50,859 bases of DNA, taken from contig MGCF01000123.1 in the NCBI GenBank assembly GCA_001788495.1, forward strand, positions 8,703 through 59,561, written 5' to 3'. The notes under the pieces were generated by a model that worked only from the letters and a program-made list of their open reading frames with translations, made no database searches and was not told where the DNA came from. The stretch comes from Candidatus Rokubacteria bacterium RIFCSPLOWO2_02_FULL_73_56 (GTDB taxonomy: Bacteria; Methylomirabilota; Methylomirabilia; Rokubacteriales; CSP1-6). The stretch's first letter is position 1; each line of letters starts with the position of its first letter. Positions 18,865 through 27,022 of this stretch are shown here, piece after piece. The position numbers were made by a program, and so were the translations under genes.

Positions 18865-19679
18865 CGGCGCCCGCGGTGAGCGTCCTCGTGTCGGTGCACA
18901 ACGAGGAGGCGTTCGTGGGCGAGGCGATCCGCAGCGTGCTGGCGCAGACGCTCGCCGACCTCGAGCTGCTCGTGGTGGACGACGGCTCGACCGACGGCAC
19001 GCCGGCGATCCTCGCCGCGGTCCAGGACCCGCGGCTCACGATCGTCCGCCACGCGCGCCGCGGGCTCACGCCCTCGCTCAACCGCGCCCTCGGCCTGGCG
19101 CGGGCGCCGCTCGCCGCGCGGCTCGACGCCGACGACGTCGCGCTGCCCGAGCGGCTCGCGCGGCAGCGGGCCTTCCTCGACGCGCACCCGGAGGTGGGCG
19201 TGCTGGGGACCGCCGCCCGCGAGGTCGACGCCGCGGGCCGCGAGGTCGGGCGGATGGACCCGCCGACGGAGGACCGGGCGATCCGCCGCGCGCTGATCCG
19301 CGGCAACCCGTTCGTCCACTCGTCGGTGATGGTGCGGACCGCGCTGCTGCGCGCCGCCGGCGGCTACGACGAGCGGGTGCCCGTCGCCCAGGACTACGAG
19401 CTGTGGATGCGGCTCGGCCGCGTGACCCGCCTGGCGAACCTGCCCGACGTCCTCGTGGTCCGGCGCCTCGTCGCGGGACGCGTCTCGGTCGCCCGCGACG
19501 CCGAGCGGCTCGCCGCGGAGGCGCGGGTGCGCTGGACCGCGGTGCGGCGCGGCGATTACCCGTGGTGGTGCGCGGTGTTCGCGGTGCGCCCCGTGCTCGC
19601 GCTCGCACTGCCCGGCGCGCTTCGGCGCGCGGTGCGCCGTGCTAGACTCCGACGGAACGAGAGGAGATCGGAGCGGTGA
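18861..19679 (+). CDS. GT2-family glycosyltransferase
   Basis: 272 aa from GTG 18861. It has the inverting GT-A fold: 'SVLVSVHNEEAFVGEAI', the nucleotide-binding 'VVDDGSTDGT', the DXD-type 'LDADD' and a base region 'VAQDYELWMRL'. It has no membrane anchor apart from a mildly hydrophobic C-terminal stretch. Its stop overlaps the GTG of the carbamoyltransferase by 4 nt, although a promoter-like box for that gene lies inside its 3' end. Confidence 0.88.
   Translation: MTAPAVSVLVSVHNEEAFVGEAIRSVLAQTLADLELLVVDDGSTDGTPAILAAVQDPRLTIVRHARRGLTPSLNRALGLARAPLAARLDADDVALPERLARQRAFLDAHPEVGVLGTAAREVDAAGREVGRMDPPTEDRAIRRALIRGNPFVHSSVMVRTALLRAAGGYDERVPVAQDYELWMRLGRVTRLANLPDVLVVRRLVAGRVSVARDAERLAAEARVRWTAVRRGDYPWWCAVFAVRPVLALALPGALRRAVRRARLRRNERRSER
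19643..19648 (+). promoter_or_regulatory. -10-like box before the carbamoyltransferase
   Basis: TAGACT preceded by GC, inside the end of the GT2 gene, 27 nt before the GTG at 19676. A GAGGAG Shine-Dalgarno (19661-19666) follows. It could start a secondary transcript within the operon. No convincing -35 is visible. Confidence 0.4.
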
Positions 19680-21436
19680 ACATCCTGGGCGTCACGCTCG
19701 GCCACGACACGAGCCTGAGCCTCGTCGTCGACGGCGTCGTCACCGGCACGATGGAGGCCGAGCGCTACTTCCGCCAGAAGCGCTACAAGCTCCACGCCCT
19801 CAACCGGCGCCCCGGCCCGCAGCCGAGCGGCTACCAGTACGTGGACCTCGCCGAGCTGCGCCTGTTCCTCTCGTTCGTCGCCCGCGCGTGGGGGCGGACG
19901 TACGACGCCGTCGCCGTGCAGAACCAGGGGCGCGCCGAGGAATTCAAGAACCTGCTCGCGGTGCTCGGCGAGGAGGGGTTCACGTTCGGCGAGCGCCGGC
20001 AGGTGGACCACCACCTGAGCCACGCGGCGCTCGCCTTCTACACGTCGCCGTTCGACCAGGCGGTGGTGCTGAGCTACGACGGCGAGGGCAACGACGGCCA
20101 GACGATCGTGTTCCAGGCCGGCCCCGCCGGGCTCGAGTACGTCGAGAAGAACCGCATCCGCTTCGGACAGAGCTACAACAACGCGGGGTTCGTCTGCGGC
20201 ATCAAGCCGGACATCTCGGGGACGACCTCGGGCAAGCTGATGGGGCTCGTCGCCTACGGCGAGGTGCGCGGCGACTGGCTGCCGCGCGCGCGGCGCTACG
20301 TGCGCGAGTACCAGAAGCTCGCCTCACGCGTCACCGACGGGCTCAACGAGTACGGCCGGGGCCACCGGATCAATCCCGGCGCGCTCGCCGAGGTGCCCGA
20401 GCTGCAGAAGTACCTCGTCCAGGACGGGCCGGAGTCGCTCTGGGGGAAGACGCGGCAGCTCCTCGGCGAGCGGGCGCCGGTGCCCGAGCTCAAGCTGCCG
20501 GGCCCCGAGGACAAGACCGCGCAGGACCTCGCGGCGACCGTGCAGGCGGCGTGGACGGCGGAGGTGCTGGCGCTCCTCGAACCCCACCGCGCGCGGAGCC
20601 GCAACCTGTGCGTCACCGGCGGCTGCGCGCTCAACGGGATCACGAACTGGGAGATCCAGCGCCGCGGCCTGTTCGCCGGGACGCACTTCGTCCCCAACCC
20701 GACCGACTGCGGGCTCTCCGCGGGCGCGGCGCTCTGGCTCCACCATGCGCGGAGCGGCCGGCCGTTCCGCGGCTACCCGGGCTACTCCACGCCGTACCTC
20801 GGCCCCGAGGCCTTCGACCGCGGCGAGCTGCCCGCGTTCCGCCGCGCGTATCCCCACCGTGCGCTCGACCCCGCAGAGACGCACCGCGTGCTCGCCCGGC
20901 TGGTGCACGCCGACCGGATCGTCGGCGTGATCCGCGGCGGCTACGAGGTCGGGCCGCGCGCGCTCGGCAACCGCTCGATCCTCTGCAACCCGCTCAACCG
21001 CGAGATGCGCGAGATCATCAACCGCAAGGTCAAGCACCGCGAGTGGTACCGGCCCTTCGCGCCCGTCGTCACGGCGGACGCCGCGCCGCGCTACTTCACG
21101 AACACGGCGGACATCCCGTACATGTCGGTGATCTGCCACACGCGGCCCGAGTGGGCCGACCGGCTGCCGGCGGTGACGCACGCGGACGGCACCGCGCGCG
21201 TGCAGACGGTCACCCGCGCGCAGCACGCGTTCCTCTACGACACGCTCGAGGCGTTCGAGCGGCTCGCCGGCGTGCCGATCATGCTGAACACCTCGTTCAA
21301 CCCGCGCGGCGAGCCGATCCTGAACTTCGGCGCGGTCGGGCTCGCGATGCTCGAGACGACCGAGCTCGACCTGGTCCTGATCGACGACACCCTCTTCTGC
21401 AAGGTCGGCAAAGAACAGCTCTTGAGCCTGCCCTAG
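19676..21436 (+). CDS. NodU/CmcH-family carbamoyltransferase
   Basis: 586 aa, within the 550-620 aa usual for the family. GTG start with GAGGAG nine bases upstream. N-terminal Kae1-like domain: 'GVTLGHDTSLSLV', metal-binding histidines in 'HHLSHAA' at 112-118 and 'YDGEGND' at 134-140. C-terminal YrdC-like carbamoyl-transfer domain: 'GYEVGPRALGNRS' from residue 422 and 'NTSFNPRGEPI'. These enzymes carbamoylate hydroxyls of sugars such as Nod factors or of antibiotics, using carbamoyl phosphate and ATP. Here the target is probably a sugar of the surface glycan, an uncommon decoration for such loci. Three bases separate it from the next gene. Confidence 0.92.
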   Translation: MNILGVTLGHDTSLSLVVDGVVTGTMEAERYFRQKRYKLHALNRRPGPQPSGYQYVDLAELRLFLSFVARAWGRTYDAVAVQNQGRAEEFKNLLAVLGEEGFTFGERRQVDHHLSHAALAFYTSPFDQAVVLSYDGEGNDGQTIVFQAGPAGLEYVEKNRIRFGQSYNNAGFVCGIKPDISGTTSGKLMGLVAYGEVRGDWLPRARRYVREYQKLASRVTDGLNEYGRGHRINPGALAEVPELQKYLVQDGPESLWGKTRQLLGERAPVPELKLPGPEDKTAQDLAATVQAAWTAEVLALLEPHRARSRNLCVTGGCALNGITNWEIQRRGLFAGTHFVPNPTDCGLSAGAALWLHHARSGRPFRGYPGYSTPYLGPEAFDRGELPAFRRAYPHRALDPAETHRVLARLVHADRIVGVIRGGYEVGPRALGNRSILCNPLNREMREIINRKVKHREWYRPFAPVVTADAAPRYFTNTADIPYMSVICHTRPEWADRLPAVTHADGTARVQTVTRAQHAFLYDTLEAFERLAGVPIMLNTSFNPRGEPILNFGAVGLAMLETTELDLVLIDDTLFCKVGKEQLLSLP

Positions 21437-21439
21437 GGA

Positions 21440-22396
21440 ATGAAGCCGGCGCTGCTGGAGCTGCTGCGCTGCCCGGTCTGTCCGGGCCTGTCCGCGCGGC
21501 TCGCGCTCGACGCCGCCGAGCGCCGGGGCGAGGCGATCGTCGCCGGGCGCCTCGCCTGCGCCGCCGGCCACGCCTTCGCGATCGCCGACGGCATCCCCGA
21601 CTTCGTCGAGCCGCACGACGCCGTCGCGGCGCGCAGCGCGGTCTACGACACCCTCTGGGAGGCGCACGCGGACCAGCGCTACGCGGGACGCGAGGCCGAG
21701 TACCGCGCGAAGTTCCAGGCCTTCGCGCGCCTGCCCGAGCCCCTCGAGGCGCACTTCCGCGGCCGCGTGGTGCTGGACGCCGGGTGCGGGGAGGGGCGCT
21801 TCACCTGGCTCGCCGCCGTCCTCGGCGCCGCGCACGTCGTCGCGGTGGATGCCTCGCGCGCGGCCCTGCGGCGCGCCCGGGCCGGCGCGGGGGGGCTCGC
21901 GAACGTCTCGTTCGTGCGGGCGGACGTGATGGCGCTGCCGCTCGGCCGCGCCTTCGACTGCGTGCTGAGCCTCGGCGTGCTGCACCACACGGAGGACACG
22001 GAGCGCGCGTACCGGGCGATCGTCCGCCACCTCACGCCCGGCGGCCTCGTGACGATCTTCGTCTACGGCCGCCGGACGCTGCCCTGGGTCATCTGGCCGC
22101 TCCGCCGCTGGAGCCTCCGCGCCGACCGCGAGCGCGTGCGGCGGCTCTGCGACGCGTACGGCTTCGGCTACGACCCGGCGCGGCGCCCGCGGCTCGCCGT
22201 CGGCCGCGCCCTCCGGCGGCTCGGGCGGCTCGACGTGCTGGGGCTCGGGCGCGTGACCTACGAGGGGCTCACGACGCCGTACCTGCGCGAGCACTCGCTC
22301 GGCGAGGTGCGCCGCTGGTTCGCGGAGACCGGCGTCGAGCTGCTCTCGAGCACGCGGCAGGTGTCGGCGTCGGGAAGGCTGGTGGGTGAGCCCTAG
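21440..22396 (+). CDS. SAM-dependent methyltransferase with N-terminal Trm112-like zinc ribbon
   Basis: 318 aa. Residues 1-57 resemble a Trm112 module: C11-x2-C14, then C40 and H44 (Cys-Cys-Cys-His instead of four Cys), ending 'ADGIPDFV'. Motif I 'VVLDAGCGEGRF' is at 110-121 and 'LSLGVLHHTEDTERAYRA' follows. Fused Trm112-methyltransferases are common in secondary metabolism and glycan loci. Position right after the carbamoyltransferase suggests both decorate the same sugar. Its 3' end overlaps the membrane-protein gene by 11 nt. Confidence 0.83.
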   Translation: MKPALLELLRCPVCPGLSARLALDAAERRGEAIVAGRLACAAGHAFAIADGIPDFVEPHDAVAARSAVYDTLWEAHADQRYAGREAEYRAKFQAFARLPEPLEAHFRGRVVLDAGCGEGRFTWLAAVLGAAHVVAVDASRAALRRARAGAGGLANVSFVRADVMALPLGRAFDCVLSLGVLHHTEDTERAYRAIVRHLTPGGLVTIFVYGRRTLPWVIWPLRRWSLRADRERVRRLCDAYGFGYDPARRPRLAVGRALRRLGRLDVLGLGRVTYEGLTTPYLREHSLGEVRRWFAETGVELLSSTRQVSASGRLVGEP

Positions 22397-24170
22397 CCGG
22401 CCGGGATGGCGGTTCGACCTCGGCGTCCTGCTCGCGGCGTGGGCGTTCGTCTTCCTCCTGCATCCGCCGCCGGGCTTCTTCTGGGGCGAGTATCCCTCGG
22501 TCGTCTACCGGATGCTGTCCCTGCCGGCGGGGCTCGACGGCCTCCGGGCGGCGATCGAATGGCAGGCGACCGTCCACACGCCCGGGCTCACACGGCCGAT
22601 GCGGGCCGTCCAGTGGTGGCTCGCGGCGCGCCTGCTCGGCTGCGACCCGTTCGCGTACTTCGTCGTCAACGGCCTCGCCGTCGGGATCGTCGCGTGGGCC
22701 ATCGCGCGCGTCACGTGGCACGCGACGGGCAGCCTGGCGCGCGGCCTCGCGGCCGGCGCGTGCGCGAGCGTGAGCTACGTCAGCGTGTACTCGATCCTGC
22801 CGTTCTTCAGCTTCGGCGTGAGCGCCGCCAGCGCCTTCGGCGGCCTCGCGCTCTCCTTCGGCGGCGAGCGACGCGGCGGTCGGTGGCGCGCGCCGGGCGG
22901 CTTCCTCCTGCTGCTCGTCGGCGGTCTCGCGCACGAGACCCTCCTCGCGCTCGCGCTCGTGCCGCTCGCGTGGGCCGCCATCGTCCGCCGGGAGGGCGCC
23001 GCCGTGCGGCGCGCGCTGCCGTACGCGGCGGTCGTCCCCGCGTACGTCGTGACGAGCTGGCTGCTCGCGGCCGCGTACGGCACGGGGGCGCCGGTCTACC
23101 TCGGCGTGCTCCGGACCCTCCGCGACGCGGCGCCCCTGCTGGTGGAGTTCCCGCTCCGCGTGCTGTTCACGCTGGGGACGGGCGGACTCCCGCTCGACCC
23201 GCTCCGCGCGGCGCCCTGGCTCGGCGAGTTCCAGCGGCTGCGGGACCTCGCGCTGACGCCCGCCGGCGTCGCGACGTTCGTCCTGGCGCTCGCGCCCGGC
23301 CTCGGACTCACCGCGCTCGCGCTCGCGGCGGCGCGCCGCGAGGCCGTGGCGCGCCGGCGCGCCGCGTTCTGCCTCGTCTGGGTGGCGCTCGGCTCGCTCC
23401 CGCTCCTGCTGCCGTTCGGCGTGCCCGAGGCCTTCCACCTGACCGGCGCGCTCGGCGGCGTCTTCCTCCTCTGGGGCGAGGCGTGGAGCGCGCTGCCCCG
23501 GCGGCGCGCCGTCGTGGCGCTCGCGCTGCTCGTGCTGTGGGCCGGGATCCACGGCAGCGCGCGCTGGGCGCTCTTCCACCGTGACCTGCCCCGGATGCGC
23601 GCGTCGCTCGACGCGCTGCACCGCGTGCTCGCCGAGGCCGACCGCGCGGACCGGTCGGTGGGGGTCCTGTTCTTCCCGGTCCAGTTCGGCGGGCACTACG
23701 GCATGCTGCCGACGGTGCCGCCGCTCTACCCGGCGAGCGCGACGGCGGAGGGCGCCTGCCGTCTCGGCGAGCGGCAGCGCGGCTGTCTCCTCGCGCCGTC
23801 GTGGGTCTGGCGCACGCTCGGCCCGATGCCGTCGCCGCCCGGCGCCTGCCTCACGGACGACGGCGTGCGGGTCGGGCCGCTCGACGCCGAGGCACGTCGC
23901 CGCAACGAGCGCATGCGCGTGATGCTCGGACAGCGCGGCGCCGGCTGGCTCACCCAGCGGCCGTCGCCGGTTCGCACGGACGAGTGGCGGCACCTCGACG
24001 TCTGTCCGCTGCCGCCCCCGGAGCGCGTGGAGATCGGCGGCAGGGCGTTCGACCTCTACCGCGAGACGGCAGGAGCGGCGCGGCTCTGGTATCGCTACGT
24101 GCTCGCGCCGTCGCCCCTCCTGATCCCCGTCGGCGGCTGCGAAGATGGGCGAGGTGCCGGGAAACCCTGA
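22386..24170 (+). CDS. Polytopic membrane protein, GT-C-like, function unknown
   Basis: 594 aa from GTG 22386. About 9-10 hydrophobic helices fill residues 10-400. They start 'LGVLLAAWAFVFLL' and include a long loop after the first helix with 'FFWGEYPSVVYRML'. A soluble domain follows (about 410-594) with cysteines in 'GACRLGERQRGC', 'GACLTDDG' and 'DVCPLPPPE' that could form disulfides outside the cytoplasm. The layout (acidic first loop, many helices, extracytoplasmic C-terminal domain) resembles GT-C glycosyltransferases that use polyprenyl-linked sugars, but no family is recognised. Its neighbours make a glycan role likely. Confidence 0.6.
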   Translation: MSPSRPGWRFDLGVLLAAWAFVFLLHPPPGFFWGEYPSVVYRMLSLPAGLDGLRAAIEWQATVHTPGLTRPMRAVQWWLAARLLGCDPFAYFVVNGLAVGIVAWAIARVTWHATGSLARGLAAGACASVSYVSVYSILPFFSFGVSAASAFGGLALSFGGERRGGRWRAPGGFLLLLVGGLAHETLLALALVPLAWAAIVRREGAAVRRALPYAAVVPAYVVTSWLLAAAYGTGAPVYLGVLRTLRDAAPLLVEFPLRVLFTLGTGGLPLDPLRAAPWLGEFQRLRDLALTPAGVATFVLALAPGLGLTALALAAARREAVARRRAAFCLVWVALGSLPLLLPFGVPEAFHLTGALGGVFLLWGEAWSALPRRRAVVALALLVLWAGIHGSARWALFHRDLPRMRASLDALHRVLAEADRADRSVGVLFFPVQFGGHYGMLPTVPPLYPASATAEGACRLGERQRGCLLAPSWVWRTLGPMPSPPGACLTDDGVRVGPLDAEARRRNERMRVMLGQRGAGWLTQRPSPVRTDEWRHLDVCPLPPPERVEIGGRAFDLYRETAGAARLWYRYVLAPSPLLIPVGGCEDGRGAGKP

Positions 24171-24176
24171 TAAAAT
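24171..24176 (+). promoter_or_regulatory. -10-like box before the radical SAM gene
   Basis: TAAAAT in an AT-rich island (TGATAAAAT) that stands out in this GC-rich DNA. It lies 12 nt before the ATG at 24189, so the transcript would have almost no leader. No clear -35. Confidence 0.5.
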
Positions 24177-24188
24177 CGGCCCAGGTTC

Positions 24189-25718
24189 ATGATCACCCTG
24201 ATCAATCCCCCGGGCCTGAAGACCTTCTCGGGGCTGCAGATGCACACCCCGAACCCGCCCCTCGGGCTCGCGTACGTCGCGGCCGCGGTGCGCGAGGCCG
24301 GGTTCCCGTACCGCGTCATCGACGGCACGGGCGAGGCCCTCGACGCCGTGAGCCCGTATCCCGACCGCCGCGATTTCATGGTCCAGGGGCTCACGTTCGG
24401 AGAGATCGTCGAGCGGATCCCGTCGGACTCGGACGTGATCGGGATCTCCTGCATGTTCTCGACCCTCTGGCCGCTCACGCGCACGCTCGCCGAGCGCGTC
24501 CGCGCGCGGTTCCCCCGGGCGCTGCTGGTGCTCGGCGGCGAGCACGGCACCGCGGTGCCCGAGCACGTCCTGCACGCGAGCCCGTTCGACGTGGTGGTGC
24601 TGGGCGAGGGCGAGGAGACGCTCGTCGGCCTGCTCCGGACGCGCGCCGCGGGGCGGCCGCTCGCGGGCGTGCCCGGGATCGCCGTGCGCGAGGGCGAGCG
24701 GGTGGTGCAGACGGGGCTCTCGCCCCGCGCGAAGGACGTGGACGCGATCCCGCTGCCCGACTGGGACGCGTTCCCGATCGAGGAGTACGTCGCGCGGCAC
24801 CAGATGAACGGGATCAACCTCGGGCGCTCGATGCCGATCCTCGGCACGCGCGGCTGCCCCTTCCAGTGCACGTTCTGCTCGAACCCGGCCATGTGGACCC
24901 AGCGCTGGATCCCGCGCGACCCGAAGCTCCTCGCCGACGAGATGGCGCTCTACCGGGCGAAGTACGGGGCGACGAACTTCGACTTCCAGGACCTCACCGC
25001 GATCGTCAAGCGGCAGTGGATCGTGGACTTCTGCCGCGAGCTGATCGCCCGGGGCCTCGAGGTCACCTGGCAGATGCCGAGCGGGACGCGCTCCGAGGTC
25101 TTCGACGCGGAGGTCGCCGACCTGCTCTACCGCTCCGGCTGCCGCGCGCTCGCGTTCGCGCCCGAGTCGGGCTCGCCCGCGATCCTCAAGCGCGTCAAGA
25201 AGCAGGTGGACCTCGGCCACATGCTCGCGGCGATGCGCGCGGCGGTCCGGCGCGGGCTCAAGCTCTCGTGCTTCATCGTCATCGGGTTCCCCGACGACAC
25301 GCCCGCCACGCTCCGCCAGACGCTCCGGCTCATCCGGCGGATGGCGGTGCTCGGCGTGCACGACGTGGCGGTGTCGAAGTTCGTGCCGTACCCGGGCTCC
25401 GAGCTCTTCCAGCGGCTGCAGCGCGAGGGCAAGCTCCAGCTCGACGACGCGTTCTTCGTCTCGCCGATGGACTTCTACACGAAGAAGGCGCCGTCCTACG
25501 CCGACCGGGTCTCGACGGGCCGGCTCTACTGGACGATGCTCTGGATGTTCGTGAACTTCTACGTGATCTCGTTCGCGTGCCGGCCCCTGCGGACGCTCCG
25601 GGCCCTGGCCCGGGCGGTGTTCCGGGGCACGGAGGAGACGCGCTACGCGAAGTGGTTCGTGGACTTCTTCTACACCCGCCGGCGGTGGCGCAAGCTGGCC
25701 GGCGGCGCGGCCAACTGA
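24189..25718 (+). CDS. B12-binding-domain radical SAM protein (BchE-like)
   Basis: 509 aa. The N-terminal cobalamin-binding-like domain (1-155) begins 'LINPPG' and includes 'PPLGLAYVAA' and 'VLGGEH'; it lacks the DxHxxG motif, as do many BchE-type proteins. The radical SAM cluster motif C-x3-C-x2-C is C223, C227 and C230 in 'RGCPFQCTFC'. The core ends near residue 440 and is followed by a hydrophobic, basic C-terminus. Members methylate unactivated carbons or rearrange hydrocarbon skeletons. In this locus the likely target is a sugar carbon (C-methylation), a polyprenol or another lipid, but no substrate is visible. It appears to have its own promoter. Confidence 0.85.
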   Translation: MITLINPPGLKTFSGLQMHTPNPPLGLAYVAAAVREAGFPYRVIDGTGEALDAVSPYPDRRDFMVQGLTFGEIVERIPSDSDVIGISCMFSTLWPLTRTLAERVRARFPRALLVLGGEHGTAVPEHVLHASPFDVVVLGEGEETLVGLLRTRAAGRPLAGVPGIAVREGERVVQTGLSPRAKDVDAIPLPDWDAFPIEEYVARHQMNGINLGRSMPILGTRGCPFQCTFCSNPAMWTQRWIPRDPKLLADEMALYRAKYGATNFDFQDLTAIVKRQWIVDFCRELIARGLEVTWQMPSGTRSEVFDAEVADLLYRSGCRALAFAPESGSPAILKRVKKQVDLGHMLAAMRAAVRRGLKLSCFIVIGFPDDTPATLRQTLRLIRRMAVLGVHDVAVSKFVPYPGSELFQRLQREGKLQLDDAFFVSPMDFYTKKAPSYADRVSTGRLYWTMLWMFVNFYVISFACRPLRTLRALARAVFRGTEETRYAKWFVDFFYTRRRWRKLAGGAAN

Positions 25719-25739
25719 GTCTTTCCTGGACGGGAGACG

Positions 25740-27020
25740 ATGACTGAACGACGGCAGGCCATCTCTGCGCAGATCCGGGCGCTCGTCGAGGAGTACTTCG
25801 CGCTCGGCGAGGTCCCGGGCGCCAGGGGGACCGCGCGGGTCCCGCTCCACGTGCCCTCGTACGGCGCCGAGGAGGTCAACGAGGCGCTCGCGTCGCTCCT
25901 CTCGACGCGCGTGACGATGGGCGAGAAGGTGCAGCGCTTCGAGGCGCTCTGGGCCGACTACGTCGGCGCGGGCCAGGCGGTCATGGTCAACTCGGGCTCG
26001 TCGGCCAATCTCATCGCGGCCGAGGTCCTCCGGAGCCCCTTCCTGCCGCGGCCGCTCGCGCCCGGCGACGAGGTCATCGTCCCCGCCGTCGCCTGGTCCA
26101 CGACGTACTTCCCGCTGGTGACGATCGGCGCCGTGCCGGTCCTGGTGGACGTCGACCTCGACACGTTCACGCTCGACCCGAAGGCGGTCGAGGCCGCGAT
26201 CGGCCCGCGCACGCGCGCGATCGTGGCGGTGCACCTGCTCGGCAACGCGTGCGACATGGCGGCGCTCGGCGCGCTGGCGCGCCGGCACGACCTCTACCTG
26301 CTCGAGGACGCCTGCGAGGCGCACGGCGCCGAGTTCGCGGGGACGCGGGTCGGCGCGTTCGGGCAGGTGGCCGCGTTCAGCTTCTACTTCTCGCACCACA
26401 TCAGCACGATCGAGGGCGGGATGGTCGTGACGTCCGACGAGCGGCTCGCCGACCTGGCGCGGATGCTCCGCGCCCACGGCTGGCAGCGCGACGTGCGCAA
26501 GAAGCTCGACGTGCCGAACCCGGGCATCGACGAGCGCTACTTCTTCGTCAACTTCGGCTACAACCTGCGCCCGATGGAGCTGCAGGGCGCGTTCGGCATC
26601 CACCAGATGCAGCGGCTCGAGCCGTTCATCCGCACGCGGCGCGAGAACGCGGCGTACTGGGGGCAGGCCTTCGCGAAGTACGCCGACCGGCTCAGGCTCT
26701 CGCCGGGGCGCGAGGACCGGGGCTCGCGCTCGGTCTGGTTCGGCTACCCGCTGAGCGTGCGCCCGGAGGCGCCGTTCACGCGCGAGGACCTCACGCGGTT
26801 CCTGGAGGGCAAGGGGATCGAGACCCGCCCGATCATGGCGGGCAACTTCCGCGACCAGCCGGCGATCCGGCTGTTCCCGCACCGGATCGCGGGCGGGCTC
26901 CCCAACGCCGAGCTGATCATGCGCGCGAGCTTCTTCTTCGGGAACCACCACGCCATCGGCGAGCCGGAGCGCGCGTACGTGCGCGAGTGCGTGGACGAGT
27001 TCATGGCGGGGCGGCGCTGA
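25740..27020 (+). CDS. colD: ColD-like GDP-4-keto-6-deoxyhexose 3-dehydratase (DegT fold, catalytic Lys replaced by His)
   Basis: 426 aa. It has the DegT aminotransferase fold with PLP Asp in 'YLLEDACEAHG', but the Schiff-base lysine position is H219 in 'SFYFSHHISTIEGG'. This replacement is diagnostic of the sugar 3-dehydratases ColD (GDP-colitose pathway) and E1/RfbH (CDP-dideoxy sugars). The segments 'VPAVAWSTTYFPL', 'RAHGWQRDV' and 'ETRPIMAGNF' follow ColD closely. Only three scattered Cys exist, so the [2Fe-2S] cluster of E1 is absent; ColD works without one, using PMP and glutamate. It would remove the C3 hydroxyl of GDP-4-keto-6-deoxymannose. Neighbouring SDRs complete the pathway. Confidence 0.85.
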   Translation: MTERRQAISAQIRALVEEYFALGEVPGARGTARVPLHVPSYGAEEVNEALASLLSTRVTMGEKVQRFEALWADYVGAGQAVMVNSGSSANLIAAEVLRSPFLPRPLAPGDEVIVPAVAWSTTYFPLVTIGAVPVLVDVDLDTFTLDPKAVEAAIGPRTRAIVAVHLLGNACDMAALGALARRHDLYLLEDACEAHGAEFAGTRVGAFGQVAAFSFYFSHHISTIEGGMVVTSDERLADLARMLRAHGWQRDVRKKLDVPNPGIDERYFFVNFGYNLRPMELQGAFGIHQMQRLEPFIRTRRENAAYWGQAFAKYADRLRLSPGREDRGSRSVWFGYPLSVRPEAPFTREDLTRFLEGKGIETRPIMAGNFRDQPAIRLFPHRIAGGLPNAELIMRASFFFGNHHAIGEPERAYVRECVDEFMAGRR

Positions 27021-27022
27021 GC

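Noticed and set aside
22269..26951. 1560-codon open frame on the minus strand
   Set aside because: It is antisense to well-supported genes (membrane protein, radical SAM, colD). Its translation is dominated by Arg, Glu, His and Ala in a pattern produced by the codon bias of the genes opposite. No domain is visible.
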